The notes: generated by a model from the sequence alone, not told the origin. DNA of 32,198 bases from Thermoanaerobacteraceae bacterium (GCA_017656305.1 JACDOG010000023.1:1-32198); one strand, 5' to 3'. Shown: positions 22,156-30,664, counted from the stretch's first letter. Numbers and translations: made by a program.

Positions 22156-23640
22156 GTGACAAGCTTTTATGATGATTGCGCAACCAACCAGGTCAAGGTA
22201 AAAGGGGAAAGGCGGTATGATCTGGAGAACTTGTTAAAACGGTATCAAAGAAATCCCGAAAATGGCCTGATAAATTTCAAACTGGGAACTGTTTATTATG
22301 ACCAGGGTCAATATAGAAAGGCAAGAGATCATTTTGCTGTAGCTTATAGAAATAAAGCACCAAAGGCCGGTTACGTGCCTACCATATACCGGATTTACAG
22401 CATGTGTTTGATAGAATTAAAAGAATATTACCTGGCACTGATTGTGCTGGAGGAAGGGAAAAGAGCATACCCAACATATACTGACCTGTGGTATTTGCTG
22501 GCTTTTGCCAATTATAAACTGGGGAGGTATTCAAAAGCTGTCAGTAGCCTGCAGCGGTGCTTGCAACTGGGCGAAGCTCCTGCTGCATTTGTGACCAGTC
22601 ATGGTGTGGGTGGGTTTAGGGCATATAACTTGTTAGGACAAATATACGAAAGCATGCAGGACTACTCCCGGGCAGTAAACGCTTATATTCAGGCGCTGCG
22701 TTTAGAACCGGGCTTTATAACAGCCTTTTACCCGTTGGTGAGGCTGTTTCTGGAAACGGAAACAAGTTCAAGCCGGGCCGAACAGCGGCTGGAGGAATAT
22801 TTTGCATTTCCCACGGCGGGAGCAAAAGCGGTGATTGCTGATGCCTGGTTCAAAGTAGGCGAATACCGGTTGGGTTTGAAGTGGATTGAAAGAGCACTGC
22901 AGCAGCAGCCTGAAGAAGCGAAATTTTTGTTTCTGCGCGGGCGCTGCCTGATGCGCTTGCGACAATATGAAGACGCGCTGCAAAACTTCAATAAACTTTA
23001 CAACAGCGACTTAAGAGACGAGGCTTTTGGCGAAAGCTGTCTTTGCTGGTGGGCTTTAGGTAATACCCGGGCTGTAGGGAAACTGTTAAAGCTTTGGGGG
23101 CGAAAGTCCGCTGAGGGTAGCTTGCGTGCCTACCAGTTGCTGCACCAGGCCTTGATAGCTAAAACGCCCCAGGTACTGCCCAAGGATGTATTGCCGGCAC
23201 TTTATGTTTTGGTGGAAAAAATATTGGCTGCGGAAATTGAACACCTGCTGCCATATGTTCTTGATTTACTTGATTCTGTGCGAAACGAGCGTCCGTCTCT
23301 TAGATTGGGTAAACTGTTGTGGCAGTACGAGTACTGGGATTTGGCGTCTGAGGAATTCCTAAATTGCATGGACGAATCGCGGCTGGATGCCGAGGGCTTT
23401 TTGATTTTGGGGCGGCTTTGCCAGAGCAAAAAGCTGTACAGCGAAGCTGAACAGATGTTCCAGCGGGCACTAATACTGGATGCCAACTTGCTGGAGGTGT
23501 ACCTGTCCTTATCCAATCTTTACCTGGTAAGGGCTGAAGAACTGATGTGCCAGTCAGATAATATTTTTCCCGGCAACGAGCTGCTGCAGAGGTACTGCGA
23601 AATAATTTGCCAGGCACGCAAGCAATTGAAATACCGGTAA
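22156..23640 (+). CDS. TPR-repeat protein
   Basis: A 494-residue soluble protein made of about ten tetratricopeptide repeats; examples are 'GLINFKLGTVYYDQGQYRKA', 'TDLWYLLAFANYKLGRYSKA' and 'RAYNLLGQIYESMQDYSRA'. The block 'YPTYTDLWYLLAFANYKLG' followed by 'CLQLGEAP' and 'GVGGFRAYNLLGQIYE' is the pattern of the TPR half of fused glycosyltransferase-2/TPR proteins of Gram-positive bacteria, but the catalytic half is missing; separate glycosyltransferases flank the gene. GTG 22156 is chosen because GGGGTGAT is 4 bases before it; an upstream TTG 22135 has none. Probably a scaffold in surface or spore glycosylation; this is an inference. Confidence 0.8.
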   Translation: MTSFYDDCATNQVKVKGERRYDLENLLKRYQRNPENGLINFKLGTVYYDQGQYRKARDHFAVAYRNKAPKAGYVPTIYRIYSMCLIELKEYYLALIVLEEGKRAYPTYTDLWYLLAFANYKLGRYSKAVSSLQRCLQLGEAPAAFVTSHGVGGFRAYNLLGQIYESMQDYSRAVNAYIQALRLEPGFITAFYPLVRLFLETETSSSRAEQRLEEYFAFPTAGAKAVIADAWFKVGEYRLGLKWIERALQQQPEEAKFLFLRGRCLMRLRQYEDALQNFNKLYNSDLRDEAFGESCLCWWALGNTRAVGKLLKLWGRKSAEGSLRAYQLLHQALIAKTPQVLPKDVLPALYVLVEKILAAEIEHLLPYVLDLLDSVRNERPSLRLGKLLWQYEYWDLASEEFLNCMDESRLDAEGFLILGRLCQSKKLYSEAEQMFQRALILDANLLEVYLSLSNLYLVRAEELMCQSDNIFPGNELLQRYCEIICQARKQLKYR

Positions 23641-23726
23641 ATGCTACTTAGTCTTCTCACCATAAGCTCATGTGCTGCATAAAGTACAGCAAATGCTGCT
23701 GAAGAGTGATTATGGTGGGGTGTCAG

Positions 23727-24662
23727 GTGAAGTTACTTCCCGTCTCCTTAATGGTCACCGTCCAACACAATACTCAGAAGCTGGAGGAATTTTTACAATC
23801 GGTGCTGCAGTTAACATGTTATCCCATGGAAATGCTTTTGGTTGATCTGGGTGGCAGAGAGGATACCAGGTTGTTAACGGAACAGTTTCAACAGAATGTT
23901 CCATTTCCGGTAAAGCTGGTGACGTTTTCCGGCACAACTGGTGTCTTCAACCACGACCATACCGTGGGCCAGCAGTGTGAGTTTATTGCCCTGGCAGATG
24001 CAGACTGCACACTAGACCCCCATTGGCTGCGGGAAATTACGGCACCCTTGGAGATTTCTGGAGTAGACCTGGTTTTTGGACGCTATATTCCGGAAATCAA
24101 TACTTCCTGGCAGCAGTGTGCTGCGGGATTAACCTCGTCGCAAGGTCCTTATTTTGCCAGGTTTCTTCCTTCAGGCAGGTTGGTAGCATTTACACGCACG
24201 GTTTGGGAAGATACAGGATGTCTGTTTTGGTTGAAATCCGGCGAAGAAAGTTATTTTCGCCTGGCTCTGCAGGAAAACGGATATACCTGCGTTCTGGCTC
24301 CTGAAGCCATTGTTTATTGTGAGCAGCACGGCAGCCCGCTCAGATTATGGAAAAATTTCTGGCAGCAATCGCGTATTTACGGGAGATTGCGCTTATTTAA
24401 AAGAACTTACGGGCTTGTTGTTTCAGGCTGGACAGCTGTTGTTACGTTTCTGGCCTGGACTGTGACGCACGGACAGTATTATTTATCCGCCGGCTGTGCT
24501 GTGTTATTGTTGGCTGTTAGTTTGCTGATAGCGCGGCGGAGAATTCCTGTAAACCCGTGGCCGGCATGCTGGTGGGCACCGGTAGTAATCGCGACTTGCA
24601 AGACTGCCCAGGCTGCGGGATACGCTTGTGGCTTGCTGGAAAGCTTTTTAGGAAAGCGATAA
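23727..24662 (+). CDS. Membrane-associated family 2 glycosyltransferase
   Basis: A 311-residue protein with an N-terminal GT-A domain ('LMVTVQHNTQKLEEFLQSVL', 'LLVDLGGREDTRLL', and the DxD motif in 'ALADADCTLDPHWLREI' near residue 95) and a C-terminal membrane part with two hydrophobic helices (about residues 225-270). 'NFWQQSRIYGRLR' before the helices resembles the QxxRW-type region of processive GT2 enzymes. GTG 23727 is preferred to GTG 23706 because GGTGGGGTG lies just before it. It follows the TPR gene and ends at a strong terminator. Substrate unknown. Confidence 0.78.
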   Translation: MKLLPVSLMVTVQHNTQKLEEFLQSVLQLTCYPMEMLLVDLGGREDTRLLTEQFQQNVPFPVKLVTFSGTTGVFNHDHTVGQQCEFIALADADCTLDPHWLREITAPLEISGVDLVFGRYIPEINTSWQQCAAGLTSSQGPYFARFLPSGRLVAFTRTVWEDTGCLFWLKSGEESYFRLALQENGYTCVLAPEAIVYCEQHGSPLRLWKNFWQQSRIYGRLRLFKRTYGLVVSGWTAVVTFLAWTVTHGQYYLSAGCAVLLLAVSLLIARRRIPVNPWPACWWAPVVIATCKTAQAAGYACGLLESFLGKR

Positions 24663-24688
24663 TTCCAGAGAAAAACTGTATGTCTATC

Positions 24689-24719
24689 AAAGATGAGAAA
24701 AAAATCTCATCTTTTTTTG
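24689..24719 (+). terminator. Intrinsic terminator after the glycosyltransferase
   Basis: AAAGATGAGA (24689-24698) pairs perfectly with TCTCATCTTT (24705-24714) around six A residues, followed by TTTTG. Confidence 0.85.
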
Positions 24720-24790
24720 TTCATCACAAAAATATTTTGGAGGTTCATACATATATTGTAAAAATGGATTCTTTCCAGGGAAGGAGGGTT

Positions 24791-24818
24791 CACTTTTTCT
24801 GGATTCGTGCATATATTA
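24791..24818 (+). promoter_or_regulatory. Possible mother-cell (sigma-K/E-like) promoter of sipL
   Basis: CAC (24791-24793), 16 bases, CATATATTA (24810-24818). CATAnnnTA with an AC element 16 bases upstream is the sigma-K pattern; sigma-E -10 boxes are similar. A second CATACATATA lies at 24746-24755. The location before a spore-morphogenesis gene supports it, but such short motifs occur by chance. Confidence 0.38.
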
Positions 24819-24849
24819 AGATGAATACTTTATGAAGGGAGGATACCTA

Positions 24850-26499
24850 ATGTCTAACCTTGATGTTGTCAAAAGGTTGCTAAAAGTACAGAACGTCATA
24901 GGCGAAAATGCTGTGCAGGATACGGTAGAAAACGAGATTGAATTTCCGGTACAGGTAAAAAAGATCTGGGATACTGATGCGGAAATTCGTGCGGTGACAA
25001 CCAAACCCATGGAAGATAGAGTAATTGTGGAAGGGACCATTCACAAGCAAATTTATTTCGTAGCAGCTGAGGATACAATTGCTGATGACGGTGTTGAGTA
25101 CCAGGAAGGGGAAGTCTACGAACTGTCCATTGATGAAACTTTTGCCGTATCCGTACCCATTCCGGGGACTACCAAAGCTTCCCAGGTTTTTGCCGATGTG
25201 CGTATTGAAGCCATTGACTATGATGACATAGTTGACCCCCAACAGGATGACCCCGCAGTGCTTCCCGATGTTTGGAAACAAACTGTTGTTTTGGAAGTAT
25301 TTGCAAAGGCTACGGAAACTGTTCAGATGGAAGTTGTTGTGGACGTTACTTCCCCCGATAAAGAGCTGGACGTCATCAAAGAATTGCTTAAGGTACAGAG
25401 TGTTGTGGGCGAGGATGAAACTCAGGCCACAGTCGAACATGACTTGACTTTCCCGCGCAATGTCAAGAAAATTAAAGACGTTGACGCCAAGGTTATAAAC
25501 GTCAGTGCCGAAGTGGGGCAGAACAATGTTATAGTAGAAGGAACACTGCACAAACAAATTTTCTATGTGGAACAGGATACCAACCGGGTTTATGAAATGA
25601 GTGTTGACGAGACTTTCAGAACGGTAGTATCAATTGCGGGCGCGGAACCGGGAATGAATGCCGATGCCATGGCAGAAGTGGTCAACGTGAGCATTGATCT
25701 CACCAGTGATACTACTGCCAAGCAGCAGGCGGTTCTCTCTGTTTTTGCCAAGGTGACCGAGGACCTGCAGATTGAAGTTGTTACTGACGTTATTGGCGAA
25801 GGCATCGAAGTTGACAAGGATCTGTTAAGGGTAGAAAGTGTTGTTGGTGAAAACGAAGACCAGGCTACTGTGAAAAACGATATTTTCTTTGATGTTCCGG
25901 TTAAGAAGATTGTGGAGACTACCGATACAGTCAAGATTAACCGGATGACATCAAGAATAGCCGAAGATAAGGTTGTGCTGGAAGGCGATCTGCATAAGCA
26001 GATATTCTATGTGGACCTGTGTACCGATGCTGTACTGGAGCAGAGTGTTGACGAAACCTTTACCGCAGTAATTAAAGTGCCCGGAGCTATGCCCGGTATG
26101 AGCTTTGACGCAAAAGCCCGGGTAGAAGATTTTCTCTATGATGCACCCGATTATCCGGACAATGTTTGCGAGCTGGAGGAGTTTAATCCGGAGGATTTTC
26201 CCTGGAAGCAGACTGCAATAGTTGCGGTATTTGTGAAAGTTACCGAAGCCGTACAGTTGGATGTGGTCGTTGATGTGTTCGAAACCGGTGTGCAGCCCAC
26301 CGTAGCACCGACGGAATGTCCGCCGGGTACGACCATTACCTTTGTAACCATCAAGGCCGGCGATACGCTGTTTAAGATTGCAAAGAAGCACAATACTACA
26401 GTGGAAGCCCTGCTGGAACTTAACCCGGATGTAGACCCGAAAAATCTGCAGATTGGCCAGCAGATTAAGGTCTGCAGCATAGTGGGACCAAAAGGATAG
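24850..26499 (+). CDS. sipL: SipL-like spore morphogenesis protein (3x SPOCS + LysM)
   Basis: A 549-residue protein with three tandem SPOCS/DUF3794 domains (about 1-175, 176-320, 321-480) and a C-terminal LysM (about 495-545, 'VTIKAGDTLFKIAKKHNTTV'). Each repeat restarts with a VxxLLKVQ-V-GE pattern ('KRLLKVQNVIGE', 'KELLKVQSVVGE', 'KDLLRVESVVGE') and contains 'VEGTIHKQIYFV'-type strands. Clostridioides difficile SipL has this architecture and links SpoIVA to the engulfing forespore membrane for coat assembly. No signal peptide, as expected for a mother-cell cytoplasmic protein. ATG 24850 has AAGGGAGG 7 bases upstream. It is monocistronic between two terminators. Confidence 0.82.
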   Translation: MSNLDVVKRLLKVQNVIGENAVQDTVENEIEFPVQVKKIWDTDAEIRAVTTKPMEDRVIVEGTIHKQIYFVAAEDTIADDGVEYQEGEVYELSIDETFAVSVPIPGTTKASQVFADVRIEAIDYDDIVDPQQDDPAVLPDVWKQTVVLEVFAKATETVQMEVVVDVTSPDKELDVIKELLKVQSVVGEDETQATVEHDLTFPRNVKKIKDVDAKVINVSAEVGQNNVIVEGTLHKQIFYVEQDTNRVYEMSVDETFRTVVSIAGAEPGMNADAMAEVVNVSIDLTSDTTAKQQAVLSVFAKVTEDLQIEVVTDVIGEGIEVDKDLLRVESVVGENEDQATVKNDIFFDVPVKKIVETTDTVKINRMTSRIAEDKVVLEGDLHKQIFYVDLCTDAVLEQSVDETFTAVIKVPGAMPGMSFDAKARVEDFLYDAPDYPDNVCELEEFNPEDFPWKQTAIVAVFVKVTEAVQLDVVVDVFETGVQPTVAPTECPPGTTITFVTIKAGDTLFKIAKKHNTTVEALLELNPDVDPKNLQIGQQIKVCSIVGPKG

Positions 26500-26513
26500 T
26501 TGCAGTTTGCAGG

Positions 26514-26548
26514 TAAACCACGGCTTACCCGTGGTTTATTTTTTTTTG
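26514..26548 (+). terminator. Intrinsic terminator of sipL
   Basis: TAAACCACGG (26514-26523) pairs perfectly with CCGTGGTTTA (26529-26538) around CTTAC and runs into ten T residues. Confidence 0.92.
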
Positions 26549-26661
26549 GAATACTTTCGGTTAAATTGGAAACGCTAAACAACAGCAGTAAAGTGTGCGG
26601 GAAAGCAGATAAATAACTGCCGCCGAAAATGCTAACACTAATAACAAAGGAAGTGGTGACC

Positions 26662-27483
26662 GTGCACATTGTAGTCTGTGCAAAACAGGTTCCTGATACG
26701 GCAGAAGTAAGAGTGGACCCGGAGACCAACACCTTAATCCGTGAAGGTGTTCCCTCAATCATGAACCCGTATGACGCGCACGCGGTGGAGGAAGCCATGC
26801 GCCTGAAGGATAAGTACGGCGGTAAGGTAACAGTGATTTCCATGGGTCCCCCGCAGGCGGAGGAAGTGCTGCGCCAGGCTATATCGTTTGGTGTGGATGA
26901 CGCGATACTGCTTAGCGATCGCGCTTTTGGCGGTTCCGATACCCTGGCTACCAGTTATATCTTGACAAACGGTATTAAAAAGCTGGATGAGCAGGAAAAA
27001 GTAGACCTGATCATATGCGGCAAACAGGCTATAGACGGCGATACTGCCCAGGTTGGTCCCGGTATTGCCGTGCGGTTAAACATACCGCAGCTTACATACG
27101 TGATGGAAATTGTAGAGTTAAACCTGGAAGAAAAGACCATTAAAGTGGCCCGTAAGTTGGAGGGGCAGAAAGAAATTGTCCAGGCCCCGTTGCCGGCCCT
27201 GCTGACTGTGGTCAAGGACATCAATGAACTGCGTTATGCCAGTTTACCCAATAAAATACGTGCGGCCCGTTTTAAAGCTATGGTTTGGAATAAAGATGAT
27301 TTTCCCGGTATAGACCCGGAGCAAATCGGGTTAAAAGGTTCTCCCACGGCGGTACGTAAAATTTTTCCGCCGCCGGAGCGTGGTGAAGGCGAAATTATTC
27401 CCGGAGGTATGGAAAATCCGGAACAGGCAACCGCCACTTTGGTGGAAAAACTGGTAAAACAAGAGATAATTGCTGATAAGTAG
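26662..27483 (+). CDS. fixA: Electron transfer flavoprotein beta subunit, FixA
   Basis: A 273-residue EtfB-type protein ('HIVVCAKQVPDTAEVRVDP' at the start, 'NPYDAHAVEEAMRLKD', 'DLIICGKQAIDGDTAQVGP' and 'LPALLTVVKD'). Together with FixB it forms the FAD-carrying ETF that passes electrons to the FixC/FixX branch. GTG 26662 is chosen because it gives the canonical N-terminus and follows AAAGGAAGTGG. It is the first gene of a tight four-gene operon preceded by a terminator and about 110 bases without a clear consensus promoter. Confidence 0.92.
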   Translation: MHIVVCAKQVPDTAEVRVDPETNTLIREGVPSIMNPYDAHAVEEAMRLKDKYGGKVTVISMGPPQAEEVLRQAISFGVDDAILLSDRAFGGSDTLATSYILTNGIKKLDEQEKVDLIICGKQAIDGDTAQVGPGIAVRLNIPQLTYVMEIVELNLEEKTIKVARKLEGQKEIVQAPLPALLTVVKDINELRYASLPNKIRAARFKAMVWNKDDFPGIDPEQIGLKGSPTAVRKIFPPPERGEGEIIPGGMENPEQATATLVEKLVKQEIIADK

Positions 27484-27494
27484 GGGGCTGAATC

Positions 27495-28745
27495 ATGGCG
27501 GTAGAAATTTCGAAGAAAAAATGTATCGGCTGCGGCTTGTGTGTTCAAACCTGCCCGTTTGATGCACTGACTCTGGAAAACGGGGTAGCCCAGGTGGACC
27601 CGGACAAATGCACCAACTGCGGTGCCTGCGTGGAAGTCTGCCCCACAGAAGCGCTGGCATTGGACGAACCGCAAAAGAAGATGTCCAAAGAGGAAAAGGA
27701 ACAGGTAAAGGGAATGACCGAAACGGCGCGCGAGATGTCGGAAGAACTGACCAAATATAAAGGGGTCTGGGTGTTTATCGAACAGCTGGAAGGAGAGGTT
27801 GCTCCGGTTTCCTGGGAACTGCTTGGTGCCGGGAGAAAGCTGACGGACAAGCTGGATACGTATTTAGCCGGTATTTTGCTTGGGGACGGAGTAGAGCATA
27901 TTGCCCGGGAAGTATTTAACTACGGTGCGGACAAGGTATATCTGGTGGAATCGCCTGTGCTACAGCATTACCGGACCCAACCCTATGCGGAGGCCATCGT
28001 CAACCTGAGTAAAAAATACATGCCGGAGATCATACTGATGGGTGCTACCACCATGGGACGCGATTTGTCTAGTGCCGTGGCTACCAAACTAGGGACTGGC
28101 TTGACTGCTGACTGCACGGAATTGGACATTGAGGAAGAGTCAAGTTACTTGCTGCAGTCTCGCCCGGCCTTTGGTGGCAACATCATGGCCACAATTGTCT
28201 GCAGGCACCGCCGGCCGCAGATGGCCACCGTGCGTCCGCGCGTCATGGATATGCCGGTGTACCAGGAAGGCCGGCAGGGAGAGATAATTCGCGAAGAACT
28301 GGGATTAAGTGAAGAAGATGTTGCTGTGAAAGTGATAGATTTTATCAAGGAAAAAGGCAAGGCGGTATATCTGGACAAGGCCGAGATAATTGTGGCCGGC
28401 GGGCGCGGTTTGGGCAGTAAGGAAAATTTCAAAATGCTGGAGGAGCTGGCAAATATTTTGGGTGGTACCATCGGTGCCTCACGCGCAGCAGTGGAAGCAG
28501 GCTGGATAGGCGCGGAACACCAGGTTGGGCAAACAGGTATTACTGTACGGCCAAAAGTATATTTTGCCATCGGCATATCCGGGGCAATCCAGCACCTGGT
28601 GGGCATGCAAACTTCGGATGTGATTGTGGCTGTTAATAACGACCCGGAGGCACCAATATTTAACGTGGCAACTTTCGGTATCCAGGGGGATTTATTTAAG
28701 GTAGTACCAGCAATGATCAAGGAATTTCGCAAGCAGTTGGGGTAA
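27495..28745 (+). CDS. fixB: Electron transfer flavoprotein alpha subunit with ferredoxin domain, FixB
   Basis: A 416-residue protein with an N-terminal 2[4Fe-4S] ferredoxin domain (cysteines 10, 13, 16, 20 and 39, 42, 45, 49), a charged linker, then EtfA (about 85-416) with 'GATTMGRDLSSAVATKLGTG' and the C-terminal FAD-binding 'GGRGLGSKENF' and 'VGQTGITVRPK'. The EtfA fold binds FAD; the extra clusters could connect it directly to soluble ferredoxin, as proposed for CarE-type EtfA of acetogens. ATG has TAGGGGG 8 bases upstream and lies 11 bases after fixA. Confidence 0.93.
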   Translation: MAVEISKKKCIGCGLCVQTCPFDALTLENGVAQVDPDKCTNCGACVEVCPTEALALDEPQKKMSKEEKEQVKGMTETAREMSEELTKYKGVWVFIEQLEGEVAPVSWELLGAGRKLTDKLDTYLAGILLGDGVEHIAREVFNYGADKVYLVESPVLQHYRTQPYAEAIVNLSKKYMPEIILMGATTMGRDLSSAVATKLGTGLTADCTELDIEEESSYLLQSRPAFGGNIMATIVCRHRRPQMATVRPRVMDMPVYQEGRQGEIIREELGLSEEDVAVKVIDFIKEKGKAVYLDKAEIIVAGGRGLGSKENFKMLEELANILGGTIGASRAAVEAGWIGAEHQVGQTGITVRPKVYFAIGISGAIQHLVGMQTSDVIVAVNNDPEAPIFNVATFGIQGDLFKVVPAMIKEFRKQLG

Positions 28746-28764
28746 TAAAGGAGGTTTTGTTTAC

Positions 28765-30066
28765 ATGTCCGAAAAGTTTGACGTGATAATTGTCGGTGCC
28801 GGTCCGGCGGGCCTGTCGGCAGGCTATATCCTGGCTAAAAACGGCTTAAATGTTATCATCTTTGAGCGTGGGGACCACCCCGGAACGAAAAACGTCATGG
28901 GCGGCGTACTCTACCGCCAGCCCACAGAAGAGATAATACCCAGGTTTTGGGAAAAAGCTCCGGTGGAAAGGCCTATTGTCGAACAGCGCCTTTGGCTGGT
29001 AGACGAGGAGTCGGTGGTAACTATTGGTTACCGCAGCAAAGGCTTTGGAGAAGAACCGTACAATAACTTTACGGTACTGCGCGCCAAATTTGACCGGTGG
29101 TTTGCCGAGCAGGTGGCGGATGCCGGTGGCCTGCTGATAACCGAGACCGTGGTGGAAGATTTGCTCTACGACGGCAGCAGGGTTGTGGGTGTAAAAACCG
29201 GGCGGCCCGAGGGTGACGTCAGGGGTAATGTTGTCATTCTGGCGGAAGGAGTTAATTCCCTGTTAACCCAAAAAGCGGGGCTGCAGAAAGACGGTATCAA
29301 CTCTTCCCAGCTGGCAGTGGCCGTTAAGGAGATTATTGCCTTGCCCAAGGAAAAAATTGAAGACCGGTTTAACCTGGAGGAAGGCGAAGGGGTCACCATT
29401 GAACTGGTGGGGCATTCCACCATGGGTATGATGGGCACGGGGTTCATTTACACCAACAAGGACTCGCTCTCGGTGGGCTGTGGCGTGCTCATTTCCCAAC
29501 TGGTTGAAAGGGAAGGACTCAATCCCAACGAACTGTTGGAGTATATGAAAAGCCACCCGGCAGTGAAAAAACTTCTGCAGGGCGGCGAAACCCAGGAGTA
29601 TTTGGCCCATATGATTCCCGAAGGCGGTTACCGTGCTATACCCAAATTATACCGTGACAACGTTCTGGTAGTTGGCGATGCCGCCATGCTGTGTAACGGT
29701 GTTCACCGGGAAGGTTCCAATATGGCCATGATTTCCGGCAAGTTTGCAGCGGAAACGGTTCTGGCGGCTCATGAAAGAGGCGACTACAGCGAGGGCATGC
29801 TCTCGGCCTATCAGCGCAAATTGGAGAACTCGTTTATTCTCAAGGACTTAAAGAAGTACCAAAATGTGGGTTTGGTCATGGAAAGAAATCCGCAGTTTTT
29901 CAAGTTTTATCCTCACGCCATCAATGCTGCCCTGGAGGAATTCTTAACCGTGGACAGCATTCCGAAAAAAGAAAAGCAGCGAAAAATCTGGAACTATATT
30001 ACGTCCCGTCGTTCCAAGTATGAGATCGTTAAGGACATGTACCGCGGATGGAGGGTACTGGGATGA
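28765..30066 (+). CDS. fixC: FixC, ETF:quinone oxidoreductase-like flavoprotein
   Basis: A 433-residue flavoprotein of the FixC/ETF-QO family. The Rossmann motif 'DVIIVGAGPAGLSAGYILAK' opens the protein, 'TVLRAKFDRWFAEQ' is near 105, and 'NVLVVGDAAMLCNGVHREGSNMAM' (GD motif near 305) completes FAD binding. It takes electrons from FixAB and passes them with FixX to a quinone or another acceptor. AAAGGAGG precedes the ATG. The stop codon overlaps the fixX start (ATGA). Confidence 0.94.
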   Translation: MSEKFDVIIVGAGPAGLSAGYILAKNGLNVIIFERGDHPGTKNVMGGVLYRQPTEEIIPRFWEKAPVERPIVEQRLWLVDEESVVTIGYRSKGFGEEPYNNFTVLRAKFDRWFAEQVADAGGLLITETVVEDLLYDGSRVVGVKTGRPEGDVRGNVVILAEGVNSLLTQKAGLQKDGINSSQLAVAVKEIIALPKEKIEDRFNLEEGEGVTIELVGHSTMGMMGTGFIYTNKDSLSVGCGVLISQLVEREGLNPNELLEYMKSHPAVKKLLQGGETQEYLAHMIPEGGYRAIPKLYRDNVLVVGDAAMLCNGVHREGSNMAMISGKFAAETVLAAHERGDYSEGMLSAYQRKLENSFILKDLKKYQNVGLVMERNPQFFKFYPHAINAALEEFLTVDSIPKKEKQRKIWNYITSRRSKYEIVKDMYRGWRVLG

Positions 30067-30350
30067 AAAAGATGAGTATTGAAGACAAACTGTTTCTCAA
30101 TCGCTTTCAGGCGGATAAGCATAGCCATTTAAAAATTAAAGACCGGGAAACTTGTATCAACTGCCAGCGAAAACCCTGTACATATATTTGCCCGGCAGCA
30201 GTCTACGCCTGGGATGAAAAGGAACAGCGTATTGATACCGCTTATGAAGGCTGTTTGGAATGTGGCACTTGCAAATACGGGTGTGCTCATGATAATATTG
30301 ACTGGCGGAACCCCCGGGGTGGTTTTGGCGTCATGTATAAAAACGGGTAA
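30063..30350 (+). CDS. fixX: FixX ferredoxin-like protein
   Basis: A 95-residue iron-sulfur protein with two cysteine sets: C31-x2-C34-x4-C39-x3-C43 and C64-x2-C67-x2-C70-x3-C74. The 'YEGCLECGTCKYGC' and 'WRNPRGGFGVMYKNG' ends are typical of FixX. ATG 30063 overlaps the fixC TGA by one base pair set (ATGA), which implies translational coupling; GGAGGG lies upstream. Last gene of the operon. It is the iron-sulfur partner of FixC. Confidence 0.93.
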   Translation: MKKMSIEDKLFLNRFQADKHSHLKIKDRETCINCQRKPCTYICPAAVYAWDEKEQRIDTAYEGCLECGTCKYGCAHDNIDWRNPRGGFGVMYKNG

Positions 30351-30355
30351 AAATT

Positions 30356-30404
30356 TTTGACAAAAATCTTTGACCAGGCAGGAGATACATAAATCTTGTC
30401 GAAA
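30356..30404. promoter_or_regulatory. Two Spo0A-type boxes before the Spo0E-like gene
   Basis: TTTGACAAA (30356-30364) is TTTGTCAAA on the minus strand, and TTGTCGAAA (30396-30404) contains a perfect TGTCGAA on the plus strand. Both fit the 0A box TGTCRAA. They lie 64-112 bases before a Spo0E-family gene, a natural Spo0A feedback target. Confidence 0.5.
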
Positions 30405-30467
30405 TACCATATATAGGAAGAAAGATTCTTTTTTTCACAACATTTTGTGCGAAAGCGGTGACTGCTT

Positions 30468-30629
30468 ATGGGAAAAAATGGCTCTCTGAAAGAAAAACTG
30501 CTGGCGGAACGTACCGAACTATGCCGGATGCTAGCACGGGGCAAGTCGTTGTCTGACAAGGAAGTATATGAAAAGAGCTGTCAGGTGGACAAGCTGATTG
30601 TTCAATATATGCAAAACCGGGGAGTGTAG
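30468..30629 (+). CDS. Spo0E-like aspartyl-phosphate phosphatase
   Basis: A 53-residue two-helix protein (starts MGKNGSLKEKLLAERTELC). The signature 'SCQVDKLIVQYM' matches the Spo0E SQxLD-x-LI-x2-Y motif, with Ser and Asp at the right spacing, and the first helix 'LKEKLLAERTELCRMLARG' fits the family. Spo0E-type proteins dephosphorylate Spo0A~P and delay sporulation. AGCGGTGA is about 8 bases before the ATG. The stop codon falls in the loop of the following terminator. Spo0A boxes upstream suggest feedback control. Confidence 0.75.
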   Translation: MGKNGSLKEKLLAERTELCRMLARGKSLSDKEVYEKSCQVDKLIVQYMQNRGV

Positions 30630-30650
30630 CTTCCGGGTTTAATTTTTTTT
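30614..30650 (+). terminator. Intrinsic terminator of the Spo0E-like gene
   Basis: AAACCGG (30614-30620) pairs with CCGGGTTT (30633-30640) with one bulged G around a 12-base loop and leads into AATTTTTTTT. Confidence 0.62.
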
Positions 30651-30664
30651 GACAGGATTAAACG

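Noticed and set aside
24880-25557. Long minus-strand open frame (225 codons) inside the SipL-like gene
   Set aside because: It is antisense to a well-supported gene, has no ribosome site, and its Phe/Asn-rich translation resembles no protein. Similar shadows at 26151-26843 and 28145-28732 were dropped for the same reason.
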